Assembly (NCBI GenBank): GCA_937132085.1
Contig: CAKZNV010000119.1
Coordinates: 1 to 64,000, forward strand
Origin: an uncultured Rubritalea sp.
Lineage (GTDB): Bacteria > Verrucomicrobiota > Verrucomicrobiia > Verrucomicrobiales > Akkermansiaceae
Direction: 5' to 3'
Length of the DNA: 64,000 nt
The notes beneath the pieces are model-generated. The model did no database searches. It was not told where the DNA came from and saw only the letters and a program-made list of their open reading frames with translations. This document shows positions 31,816 through 40,798 of the stretch, one piece after another (the first letter of the stretch is position 1; each line of letters begins with the position of its first letter). Both the position numbers and the translations under genes were made by a program.

Positions 31816-33231
31816 ATGACTCCTTCTCACTCCAATAACAATAGCCCCTTGTCTCCTCGTGAAAAGGAAATGGCTAAACAACAAGCTTTAGTTCTGAAAA
31901 AGCAGTCGGCAGATAGCCAGAGGACGGATAATGAGAAAGCAGTCTCCCAAGCTCAACAGGAGAAGAATCTTCAAAAAAAGAAAGCCGCTAAAAAAGAAGC
32001 GGTCGAAAAGGGATTAAAGACTAAACAATTAAACAAAAAAAATAGCGAGAAGAAGAAACAGAAACAAGAGTGGTTAGAAGAAGTGGCAGCCATCACCAAT
32101 GAGAATATTAAAGCATTAATGAGGCCACGCATCTATAATGATGGCACCGAATCCAACGAGGCGCTTGAGCATACTTATGAGAGCGCTAAATTAGATTTAC
32201 TGAAGAGAGGAGTCTCGACGATCAGGACTAAACTCTGCGCAATTTCTTCATTCAATAAGGTTATCGTATTTCCTGATGACAAAGAGGATTTACAGTCTAA
32301 TACTTGGAGAGTTCCGTATTGGAGCATAGATGGGAAAGAGAAAATATTCTACATTCCTCCAACAGAGAACCTCTACTCAGAATCAGATTTTTCTCTAAAC
32401 TCAGACTCAGACTGGGAGTATACCCTACGATCATCCCTTGAGGTATCGAATCAATACAACTTCCCTATTGATGAGCTAGCAAATTTAATAGGACTCCCCA
32501 CAACCGATGAAGCGATTGACATGAAGTCCCCACACGTTAGCCTCTCTACGTTATATGACAGTATCATAAGCTCCGAGCTGGAAAACCAACTGCAACAGCT
32601 TGGGCTCTTTGATCTAGATAAACACTATATAGAACTAGGCTTACAATACCTCTATCCGCCGAACGGAGTTATCGAATCAGGAGCACATGCAGTGGCTCTC
32701 GCTAATGAGAACAATACTACGCGTAAAGTCTGTGATACAGATCCTAGAGATATTTGGTTTTCTATGGATGAAGATGAGGTTTTTGAATTACGAAATAAAG
32801 TGACGAATCTCTATACTGACGCAACTCAGAATCTAAGTAGTATATCCGCTTCTCTAGATAAGGCACTTAGCCAACTCGAAAATCTCATATCTCTAAGAGA
32901 ACAAATCCAAGAGTCTATACTTACAGCCTTCAAAGCCGGGCAGGAGTATACCACTAACTACAGAATAGCAAACGATCTAAAGACCAGTCAGAAAGCAACT
33001 AGCATGGCTGAGGGAGGCAATAAGAAAGGTGTGCAAACTAAAACCCATACCGAAAAATTCATAGAAGCTATAAAGGCATTCGAGGCTACGTCTGGAGAAC
33101 AAAAGACTACTGTTAAAAAGGTAATCAGTTTCATCTCCAACTCTGATAAGAGCGAGTGGAAAAATACATTGGAATCCAAAGGGGCGCGATCATTAAAAGG
33201 CGTAATCTATCGAAACAGGACTAAGAAATAG
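31816..33231 (+). CDS. Hypothetical protein with Lys-rich coiled N-terminus
   Basis: 471 aa ORF; K/Q/E-rich first ~95 residues; no domain recognised. Confidence 0.5.
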   Translation: MTPSHSNNNSPLSPREKEMAKQQALVLKKQSADSQRTDNEKAVSQAQQEKNLQKKKAAKKEAVEKGLKTKQLNKKNSEKKKQKQEWLEEVAAITNENIKALMRPRIYNDGTESNEALEHTYESAKLDLLKRGVSTIRTKLCAISSFNKVIVFPDDKEDLQSNTWRVPYWSIDGKEKIFYIPPTENLYSESDFSLNSDSDWEYTLRSSLEVSNQYNFPIDELANLIGLPTTDEAIDMKSPHVSLSTLYDSIISSELENQLQQLGLFDLDKHYIELGLQYLYPPNGVIESGAHAVALANENNTTRKVCDTDPRDIWFSMDEDEVFELRNKVTNLYTDATQNLSSISASLDKALSQLENLISLREQIQESILTAFKAGQEYTTNYRIANDLKTSQKATSMAEGGNKKGVQTKTHTEKFIEAIKAFEATSGEQKTTVKKVISFISNSDKSEWKNTLESKGARSLKGVIYRNRTKK

Positions 33232-33409
33232 TCTTTTACGGGAAACACCTGCCCTTATTTTTAAGTCTCTCCTTTGAACCTTTAAAATAAGCTCACAAGT
33301 CATTCATTTATATAGGTTTTATTTCATATTTCGCGAAAAGTTCGGACGCGTAAACGCTTAAGCCCTTCCATCAAATCAACTTTCTCATACGAGAAATCGT
33401 GGCTATTTC

Positions 33410-33652
33410 TTGCCTATGTCCAGAGACGCCCAAGAAACTACAGCCAAGAGTAACGAACCTGAATATCTCCGATTGAAGGAGGCTTCAAAGTTGTTTTCCA
33501 TCTCCATCAGTAAATTCCATGAATATATTGCTGATGGTCGTTTACGCACCATCAACCTCAGGGAACCACATCAACAACGTGGTATCCGCCTCATAGCTAA
33601 GTCGACCTTAATCGACTTCCTTGAGCAACACGCGGAAGGGGGGGGGAAATAG
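33410..33652 (+). CDS. AlpA/excisionase-like HTH protein
   Basis: EYLRLKEASKLFSISISKFHEYIADGRLRTINL...GIRLIAKSTLIDFLEQH MerR/Xis-type HTH. Confidence 0.7.
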   Translation: MPMSRDAQETTAKSNEPEYLRLKEASKLFSISISKFHEYIADGRLRTINLREPHQQRGIRLIAKSTLIDFLEQHAEGGGK

Positions 33653-33777
33653 AAGCTGTGTCACCAGCAAAAATTAAAGAATCTAACAACAAACGATACA
33701 CCCAAAATGAAACTACAATCCAGAACAATTAAATATTCACCCAACAACTAACTGAAACCGCCCAAACAGATGAACGC

Positions 33778-34881
33778 GTGAACGGTCTCAGCCTTAGTTG
33801 TGGTAACTACGTAGAGATTAAATATACACGCATGATTTTGCAAGGGCTACTTTGCAAGAAAATGAAACAATCTAAAACAAGAAATTTACAATGTGATCAC
33901 AGAGACAACGTTAGTACCCCTGACGCGTTCGAGTGGTTAAAAGACAATATCAGCATTCCCCAGATATGGGAAAGGTTTGGCTTCAAAGAACAACCCAGTG
34001 TGAGCTGTAAATCTCCTTTCCGAGATGACCAACACGCCAGTTTCTCTATCTATAATGATGGGAGAAACTGGAAAGATTTTGCTACCGATGAAGGTGGTGA
34101 CGTAATCGAATTTATCAAACACGCACTCGATGGTAGCTATAAAGAGGTGTCAGAATGGATAAGGAACAATTACGGGTTTTCTGGGATGGGTCATATTCTA
34201 CATCCAAGAAAACGTAAGGTGAAAAACTCATCAGTTCCTGTGATTAAGTCAATTCAATGGCCAGGAAAACTAACTCCTGGCAAGTCAGAAACATGGGAGG
34301 GATTTGCCCGATTTAAAGATTATTTATACCCATCTGTATGGGTAATGGTTCATGCCGGATTACTTAGTTTTTGCCGCATTAATAACGAAAAATGTTTTGT
34401 CGTTAAAGACGAATCAAACCGCGCTGCAGAAATCCGTAAATTAAACGGACAGCTATTCTATAAAAGCTCCAAAGCTTATCCATTAAAAGGAGTGGATAAG
34501 TCTTGGTTGATTGGCTCACCCCTTCTCAAGGATGCATCACAAGAAACCTCCATCCTTCTTTGTGAAGGAGCGACTGACTTCTTAAAAGCAATCGACCTTT
34601 ATACTCGATATAGAAAGCTCCTTGGAGGTCGTCGTAGTTGGGTTCCTACTGCATTGCTCGGATCTATGTGCAGAAAAATAGACCCTGAGTGTGCGGAGTT
34701 ATTTAAAGGCCGACTAGTCCGTATAGCATCAGACGCTGATAATTCAGGAAACAAAATGGCCGACCACTGGAAACAGCAACTTCATACCCTTGGCTGTGAA
34801 GTCGAAACCATAGAGTTTGCACAAGGCATGGATCTCACGGAAGCGAGCGTAAACTTTAGCCCCAACGAACTTTACTCATGA
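33778..34881 (+). CDS. CHC2-like zinc finger / Toprim primase
   Basis: CKSPFRDDQHASFSIYNDGRNWKDFATDEGGDVIEFIKHAL plus Toprim ILLCEGATDFLKAIDL and RIASDADNSGNKMADHWKQQL. Real start may be internal. Confidence 0.75.
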   Translation: MNGLSLSCGNYVEIKYTRMILQGLLCKKMKQSKTRNLQCDHRDNVSTPDAFEWLKDNISIPQIWERFGFKEQPSVSCKSPFRDDQHASFSIYNDGRNWKDFATDEGGDVIEFIKHALDGSYKEVSEWIRNNYGFSGMGHILHPRKRKVKNSSVPVIKSIQWPGKLTPGKSETWEGFARFKDYLYPSVWVMVHAGLLSFCRINNEKCFVVKDESNRAAEIRKLNGQLFYKSSKAYPLKGVDKSWLIGSPLLKDASQETSILLCEGATDFLKAIDLYTRYRKLLGGRRSWVPTALLGSMCRKIDPECAELFKGRLVRIASDADNSGNKMADHWKQQLHTLGCEVETIEFAQGMDLTEASVNFSPNELYS

Positions 34882-36308
34882 TCAATAAAATCACTAAACA
34901 CAATCCTAAGATAGATGACAAAACACACTGTAAGAATAACAAACTTCATAACCCTAAAGTTATTCTTCCATCCGAAGAATTAGATCAGGATTCTAACGAA
35001 ATATCGACTCACGATTTCTACCCAGTCAATATAGTCTATAGTGCCTCTCAAGGGCATTACTATATCGACCGAGGCTCCTACTACCGTGTCTATAATAAGA
35101 AAACTCCAGTCTTAAACGGCATTAGAAATTACTTCGAGTCAATAGGAGAAAAAGATAACGCTAGAGGTCTTGCTAGAGACAGTATTGAAAAAATCGAAAC
35201 GGATCAGGCTGTCGACTGGGCTGGCTCCATTGCCGGCTACAATAAAGGACGGATGAAATTCGATGGTTTTGAGGCTCTTATCACGCGTGAGGCTAAGCTG
35301 ATAGAACCTGTTGAGGGAAGCTTTCCTGTGATAAGTAAGATCCTGAATGATGCCTTGGGGGATGGAAATCCCTTCATGGTTTTCATTGCTTGGCTTTCTA
35401 TCGCTTTAAAAGCAATCATAAATAGTAGCCACCAGCCAGGGCAATTACTGGTTTTAGCTGGGCAAGCTAACACAGGTAAATCATTACTTTGCAAATTAAT
35501 TTCAAGCGTCATGGGTAGTCGCACAGCAGATCCCTATACCGCATGGAATGGAACTTTGCCATGGAATGACGATTTAATTGCAGCGGAACTGTTGGTTATT
35601 GATGACTCTGTATCATCGACTGATCCTCGCGCCCGGCGTAACCTTGGATCGCGATTCAAGGAAGCTATCTATTCCAATGAAGTGCAGCTCCGTAAGCGTC
35701 AGACAACTAATATTTCTATACGTCCAGCGTGGAGATGTCTGATTTGCTGCAATGATAACCCAGATGCCCTTCAGATAATCCCTCCAATTGATGATGATTT
35801 ATTGGACAAGGTGTCAATTCTTAGGGTAAGTAAGATTACTCCTCCTGTGGATACATCAACCACTGAAGGTCGTGCAGAGTTCTGGGCTTTAATTGAAGAT
35901 GAACTACCGGCTTTTGTAAATTATTTACTGAGTTTCAAGACTCCAGATCATTTGAAAGACAGTCGTGCAGGAGTCATCGCATTTCGTGATAAAGCGCTAG
36001 AGCAAGCAGTTCTCGATATTTCACCTGAAAACCGTTTCTTAGAAATGCTACTACGCATATTCGATACAAACTACTTCTGCCTAAAACCTGGGGAACATAT
36101 AAAGCTCACCGCTACTGAATTAGAGAGTCAGATGACGGATCAGGAATCCCCCGTGCAGGGACCAGCCAGAAATCTACTCCAAAAGTGGTCAGGAGCATGT
36201 GGCACATACCTAAGTAAACTAGCCTCATCAAAACCACATCTAATCAAAAAACTCGGTAAAAATAGTGGTGTTCAAAAATGGCAGATCACACGACCTAATG
36301 CTGAATAA
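34878..36308 (+). CDS. P4-like primase-associated SF3 helicase (DUF5906-type)
   Basis: LVLAGQANTGKSLLCKLISSVMG (Walker A), AAELLVIDDSVSSTDPRARRNLGSRFKEAIYS, WRCLICCNDNPDALQIIP; overlaps the primase by 4 nt. Confidence 0.72.
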   Translation: MINKITKHNPKIDDKTHCKNNKLHNPKVILPSEELDQDSNEISTHDFYPVNIVYSASQGHYYIDRGSYYRVYNKKTPVLNGIRNYFESIGEKDNARGLARDSIEKIETDQAVDWAGSIAGYNKGRMKFDGFEALITREAKLIEPVEGSFPVISKILNDALGDGNPFMVFIAWLSIALKAIINSSHQPGQLLVLAGQANTGKSLLCKLISSVMGSRTADPYTAWNGTLPWNDDLIAAELLVIDDSVSSTDPRARRNLGSRFKEAIYSNEVQLRKRQTTNISIRPAWRCLICCNDNPDALQIIPPIDDDLLDKVSILRVSKITPPVDTSTTEGRAEFWALIEDELPAFVNYLLSFKTPDHLKDSRAGVIAFRDKALEQAVLDISPENRFLEMLLRIFDTNYFCLKPGEHIKLTATELESQMTDQESPVQGPARNLLQKWSGACGTYLSKLASSKPHLIKKLGKNSGVQKWQITRPNAE

Positions 36309-36446
36309 AATAGAGGAGGGGGTGGGGGTCTTTTATTACTTTAAATAATAATAACAAACATCCTGTAAAAGGAAATGTATGAAAAGCCCCCCCCCACTTA
36401 CTCAATAAATTCTCACCCACATCATCTAATCATAGCAAATTATACA

Positions 36447-37850
36447 ATGACACCAAACCAGACCAAAGACTTAAATAACTTCCTAGCTTTTACAAACACT
36501 GAGCAACTTGGTGAAGGCGATGTTAATGCTGGAGCTAACCTCTTAGCCACCGCTGCTTGCACTATTGCAAATCTCACACACCCCGGCAGTGGCATCAAAT
36601 CACAAGATGGCTCTAATATTAAAGTAAGGAGTAGCTTGCTCATAAAAGGCTCTTTCAGCTCTAATCTCATTCGGGATCATGTAAGCAGCGAACTCACATC
36701 ATTCCAAGATAACTGGACTGCCCATCTCAAACGATACCTGGAAGACATCACAGACGAGAAAGCTAAGCTCGGAATGAAATCGTTTAACATCCCAAATGGA
36801 CCTCCAGCATCTGACTCCGAAAACAGGTTTATGGCTCTACAGCAACCTAACCCCATACTCTGGGGAACCTCAGAAGAGGAGTGGGCTGATATCATCGCTA
36901 GCCCGCCAACCCCTAATTTACTCGACATGACTGCATTCCCTAAAGTGATCGTTACAGCTACGGGAGACTCCAGCCTCAATAAACAGCTCATAGGACTGCA
37001 CCGTAACCGTCCACTAGTCATCATGGGACTGACAGCTAAATCTGCTAGTCTAGAACTTGCAACCACCGCTACCGCGTTAATGAATGGGACTCTACCTGAT
37101 GACAGAGGAATAAAGACAATCGACGGCAACATGCTAATTCTAGACGCAGAGAACCGATTAGTAGAGTTAGCTGACAGCTCTCAGAAAAATGACATAAGAT
37201 GGTTAGGTAATATGCCCTGGCTTGTAGATGGCGGTGCTGGTCCGGAAGCAGATCCTATACTAAAAGAAAACACCCAGCCCATTGATCAGATGCCGGAACG
37301 CATCAAGACTGTACTCCACCACGCCATGGCTAGACGTTTAAGGAATGATAAAACTCATTCTACTATCTATGAAGAGAAAGAATTCATAGATGCCCAGAAG
37401 CGATGGATTCAGTTCCTGAAAAGCATGGAAAATTCTCTACCAGGCATTACAGGCTCTGCACGCCAACTCTTAGCCACGCTAGTCTTCGGCATTCGCGAGA
37501 TCACCCATATTCGTGGATACAAAAAGGTAACCATTCATATCTCATATATTGAAAGTTTCGCTCGTCACCTCATTCTCCGAATGTCGAATGCCAGAGATAC
37601 AATCTACACAGATGCAGACACGATACTCAGGACTAGGCTAATGCGGACCATAATCGTCAAGCTCCAGCATGGCGGTCAGTCTCCCCGGACTATCTACCGT
37701 GGACTAGGCATTAATGCAGAGCTATTCCACGACATCATCAATGAAATGGAGAACAAGAAGCATGTCCAGAAATCAGACAAGGAATGGCTTCTAACCGAAA
37801 ACACAATATCCCTCCTTCAAGCACAAAACATCAACCAAATTAACTTATGA
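36447..37850 (+). CDS. Hypothetical mobile-element protein (possibly divergent DUF3987-like) with C-terminal wHTH
   Basis: ORF continues upstream to 36375 through a C9 tract; ATG at 36447 is a more plausible start. C-terminal MRTIIVKLQHGGQSPRTIYRGLGINAELFHDIINEMENKKHVQKS looks wHTH-like. Confidence 0.5.
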   Translation: MTPNQTKDLNNFLAFTNTEQLGEGDVNAGANLLATAACTIANLTHPGSGIKSQDGSNIKVRSSLLIKGSFSSNLIRDHVSSELTSFQDNWTAHLKRYLEDITDEKAKLGMKSFNIPNGPPASDSENRFMALQQPNPILWGTSEEEWADIIASPPTPNLLDMTAFPKVIVTATGDSSLNKQLIGLHRNRPLVIMGLTAKSASLELATTATALMNGTLPDDRGIKTIDGNMLILDAENRLVELADSSQKNDIRWLGNMPWLVDGGAGPEADPILKENTQPIDQMPERIKTVLHHAMARRLRNDKTHSTIYEEKEFIDAQKRWIQFLKSMENSLPGITGSARQLLATLVFGIREITHIRGYKKVTIHISYIESFARHLILRMSNARDTIYTDADTILRTRLMRTIIVKLQHGGQSPRTIYRGLGINAELFHDIINEMENKKHVQKSDKEWLLTENTISLLQAQNINQINL

Positions 37851-39223
37851 ATAATGACTTCAAAATGCCGGGCGACTCAGGATTCCTTAATCAGAGCCAT
37901 CTGATGGAAATGACTGAACCAGCCCATGAGACTTTACTAGATCTGATCCGCGCATCTTCATCAGATCCTGATATCCGCACGACCATGGCTACCTCACTTG
38001 TCATGTCAGTTTGGCAACACGCTAACACCTCCTCCCTCATCAAACCATCGCTAGTTCTAGTAAACACCGCAGACACGTCATTTGACCCTGTTATGAGTGC
38101 TATAGAAGATCTGCTGGACCACAAAACTAAAATGGACCCCATACACCAAAAAGCAGATGGATACGTTGGCATGCCAGCACAGGCGCAGCAAACCATGAGT
38201 AACGTGATCGACCTATTACGTGCAGAAGGCAGATTTGTGAATCGTAGTGGTGAAGAGAAAATGTATCACAATGCACGACGCACTGCTTACGGTTTAGGCT
38301 CTATCCACAACTACTCCAAAGCATGGCATCCCAAGCTAAACCTAGTCACAGATAAGAGCGATACCATTACACTTCTGGTCAAAACAGAAGCCGATAAGAA
38401 GTTATTCAGAAAACACCTACTAAAAGATCCTCATAAAGTTTCTTCTCCTTCAGGTATTGGGACCGGGCTAACTACAGTATGCAAATCCATGCAGGTGTCC
38501 GCGTCCTTTTCGCCATCAGAATGTGATGACGCCATCGTTGATAGTATCATGGAGCTAGGAAGACCCTATATTATCCTACCGCACTTAGCGGATAAAGTAA
38601 TCAACATTCCTAATGTCCACTCAGTAAGTCACTGTATCAATATCATAAGATCAGATTGGCGTTCCCCTGTCACGTCGCAGCCTGTCATCCCGGATAACTA
38701 CTGGTGCCGCGCATATCAAAACCGTCTATGGACTCGTCTTAGTAGATTACCTATGGCTTATCGATACCCCATTCTTGATCTCGTTCACCAGCTAGAAGAA
38801 GCATGTGCTATTATAGTGGATTACACAGGGATTACCGCTGGAGGAGTCCCACCAGAAAAACTAACTTCATTGAAACTGGAACTCTATGCCCACAGCCTCC
38901 GTGGCATTACCATGAGTATGATAAGCCTTGGTTGGTATGGGCTAGGTCTTACTCAAGCCGCCCCTCTGCAACAAACGAGAAAGCTACTCCATACACTACG
39001 AGAAAAGGGCTCGATGACTTTAAGGGATATACAACGAACGGTTAACTTCAAGACAGCTGTAGAACGCGACAGCCTTGTCTATAGCCTCGTTGAGGAAGGA
39101 CTGCTAAAGAAAGAAGGCAAGGTTGTTTCTGCTACTAGCTACTCAGATTATATTCGAAGCCTTCCCAAACTTCATCGACTCCCCGATGTAGCAGACCTCT
39201 CACAGGAAGATTCTTGTGAGTGA
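37847..39223 (+). CDS. Hypothetical protein with C-terminal wHTH, coupled to the preceding ORF
   Basis: 4-nt overlap with previous ORF; C-terminal LREKGSMTLRDIQRTVNFKTAVERDSLVYSLVEEGLLKKEGKVV is wHTH-like. Confidence 0.5.
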   Translation: MNNDFKMPGDSGFLNQSHLMEMTEPAHETLLDLIRASSSDPDIRTTMATSLVMSVWQHANTSSLIKPSLVLVNTADTSFDPVMSAIEDLLDHKTKMDPIHQKADGYVGMPAQAQQTMSNVIDLLRAEGRFVNRSGEEKMYHNARRTAYGLGSIHNYSKAWHPKLNLVTDKSDTITLLVKTEADKKLFRKHLLKDPHKVSSPSGIGTGLTTVCKSMQVSASFSPSECDDAIVDSIMELGRPYIILPHLADKVINIPNVHSVSHCINIIRSDWRSPVTSQPVIPDNYWCRAYQNRLWTRLSRLPMAYRYPILDLVHQLEEACAIIVDYTGITAGGVPPEKLTSLKLELYAHSLRGITMSMISLGWYGLGLTQAAPLQQTRKLLHTLREKGSMTLRDIQRTVNFKTAVERDSLVYSLVEEGLLKKEGKVVSATSYSDYIRSLPKLHRLPDVADLSQEDSCE

Positions 39224-39454
39224 GGCTTCTTTGTAATCGAATTGTCACGGTACTAAATTCACTGCTCATCATTATAGCTACAACTAAAAATAGGCTATCC
39301 CATCAGTAACTGTCAGAGTAACAAACTAGCAACTAAGCCAAACCTACAAAAATAGCGTCTGACACTACTGACAAGCCTGACACTCTTTAGTTTAGATGTA
39401 TTCTCGAAGTTGACTGTCAGTGACAATACCACTTCTAAAGTTGAGAAGAGTCCC

Positions 39455-39709
39455 CTACTTCTTCATTTCTTTTAGTATCTCGCTAGGCAAACACTTCAAC
39501 GCTTCTGCAAAAGAGACTAACGTATACACCGTGATATTCCTTTCCCCACGTTCTACAATTCCAACGTAGGTACGATGACAGTTAACAAACTCAGCTAACT
39601 TTTCTTGGGATAGACCAAGGTTTCTACGCCTCCCAGCTATTACTTTTCCTACGGATTTAGCCAGTTTGCCAGCAGCATCGTCTTTGTCGGTATCAGGTGG
39701 ATTTTCCAT
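39455..39709 (-). CDS. XRE-family HTH regulator
   Basis: VIAGRRRNLGLSQEKLAEFVNCHRTYVGIVERGERNITVYTLVSFAEALKCLPSEIL. Confidence 0.88.
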   Translation of the reverse strand: MENPPDTDKDDAAGKLAKSVGKVIAGRRRNLGLSQEKLAEFVNCHRTYVGIVERGERNITVYTLVSFAEALKCLPSEILKEMKK

Positions 39710-39832
39710 CTTGTGACAATGCTTAAATGCTATCTACAGTTCGACAGACCATAGTTAGCATTTTGAGGTTGCCTATTTTTTACTTGTTGATAATTTCATG
39801 TTTGAAATTCCTAAACAACTACATCAGACACC

Positions 39833-40768
39833 ATGAACTGGTACTATAAAATTGACAACAAAGTGACCGGACCACTATCCGAATCGACCTTAAAGGAGCT
39901 GCATACTTGCGGAATTTTTTCAGAAAATACTCTACTCCGAAAAGAAGACTCTACAGAATGGATTGCTTACAGTGGAGCATTTATAAGGCAACAAAATCCA
40001 CAGCAAAAAGTAACTGATTCTTCAGCAGAGTCCACCATCATTAAGTTTCATTGCAAGCATTGTCAGCAACACATTTCCACCCCCGTTTCTACTGCTGGAA
40101 ATTCTTCACAATGTCCAGCATGTGATGGAGTAATTAGAGTCCCTTATAAGAACTTCACACCAGTAGGAGATGATATAAAAAATTCTGAAAGCAATAATCA
40201 CAATACCGTTACTCAAGATCAAAGCTCCAAAGATCGACCGTCAAATAAAGAGTTTCTAGTTAGCTTCTTAAAGAGTCTACTAGAGAGATCTAAAATAGTA
40301 ATTAGCAATCTAAGAGCAAAAATTTTCAATGCTGATTACCAAGCTAACAGCAATTCACCTCAGCAACAATCAGTCGAGCAAATTAACAGCTCATCTAACA
40401 TTTCATCGCCCCAAGACTCCTCTAAGAAGTTTGACTGGAAATTCCCAATTGGCATTGCCGTCGCCGTATTATGCACAATCATTATTGTTAACAGTAATGG
40501 AAGCAAATCAACAAAACCAACTTCCTCAGCATATCAAAGTACACACGGAGGAACTAGTTCTCACTCTGCTTGTCAACGCTGTAGAGGTAGCGGTCAATTA
40601 GTAGGACAGTGCAAACAATGCTATGGGGCTGGGACTATTGTAACCAAAAACGCAAATTATGATGGACTTGAAGTTCCATCCCAGAGGATGCGTCTAGCCT
40701 GCCCCGGATGTCGAGGAACTGGGCAAGCGCCTGTTCCATGCAATCGTTGTAGAGGTAGGGGCTACTAA
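39833..40768 (+). CDS. GYF_2-domain membrane protein with DnaJ-type CxxCxGxG zinc-finger tail
   Basis: MNWYYKIDNKVTGPLSESTLKEL; CKHCQQHISTP...CPACDG zinc ribbon; TM FPIGIAVAVLCTIIIV; CQRCRGSG/CKQCYGAG/CPGCRGTG/CNRCRGRG. Confidence 0.75.
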   Translation: MNWYYKIDNKVTGPLSESTLKELHTCGIFSENTLLRKEDSTEWIAYSGAFIRQQNPQQKVTDSSAESTIIKFHCKHCQQHISTPVSTAGNSSQCPACDGVIRVPYKNFTPVGDDIKNSESNNHNTVTQDQSSKDRPSNKEFLVSFLKSLLERSKIVISNLRAKIFNADYQANSNSPQQQSVEQINSSSNISSPQDSSKKFDWKFPIGIAVAVLCTIIIVNSNGSKSTKPTSSAYQSTHGGTSSHSACQRCRGSGQLVGQCKQCYGAGTIVTKNANYDGLEVPSQRMRLACPGCRGTGQAPVPCNRCRGRGY

Positions 40769-40798
40769 CATGAATCCGAAATCTTACTTATTCAACTT

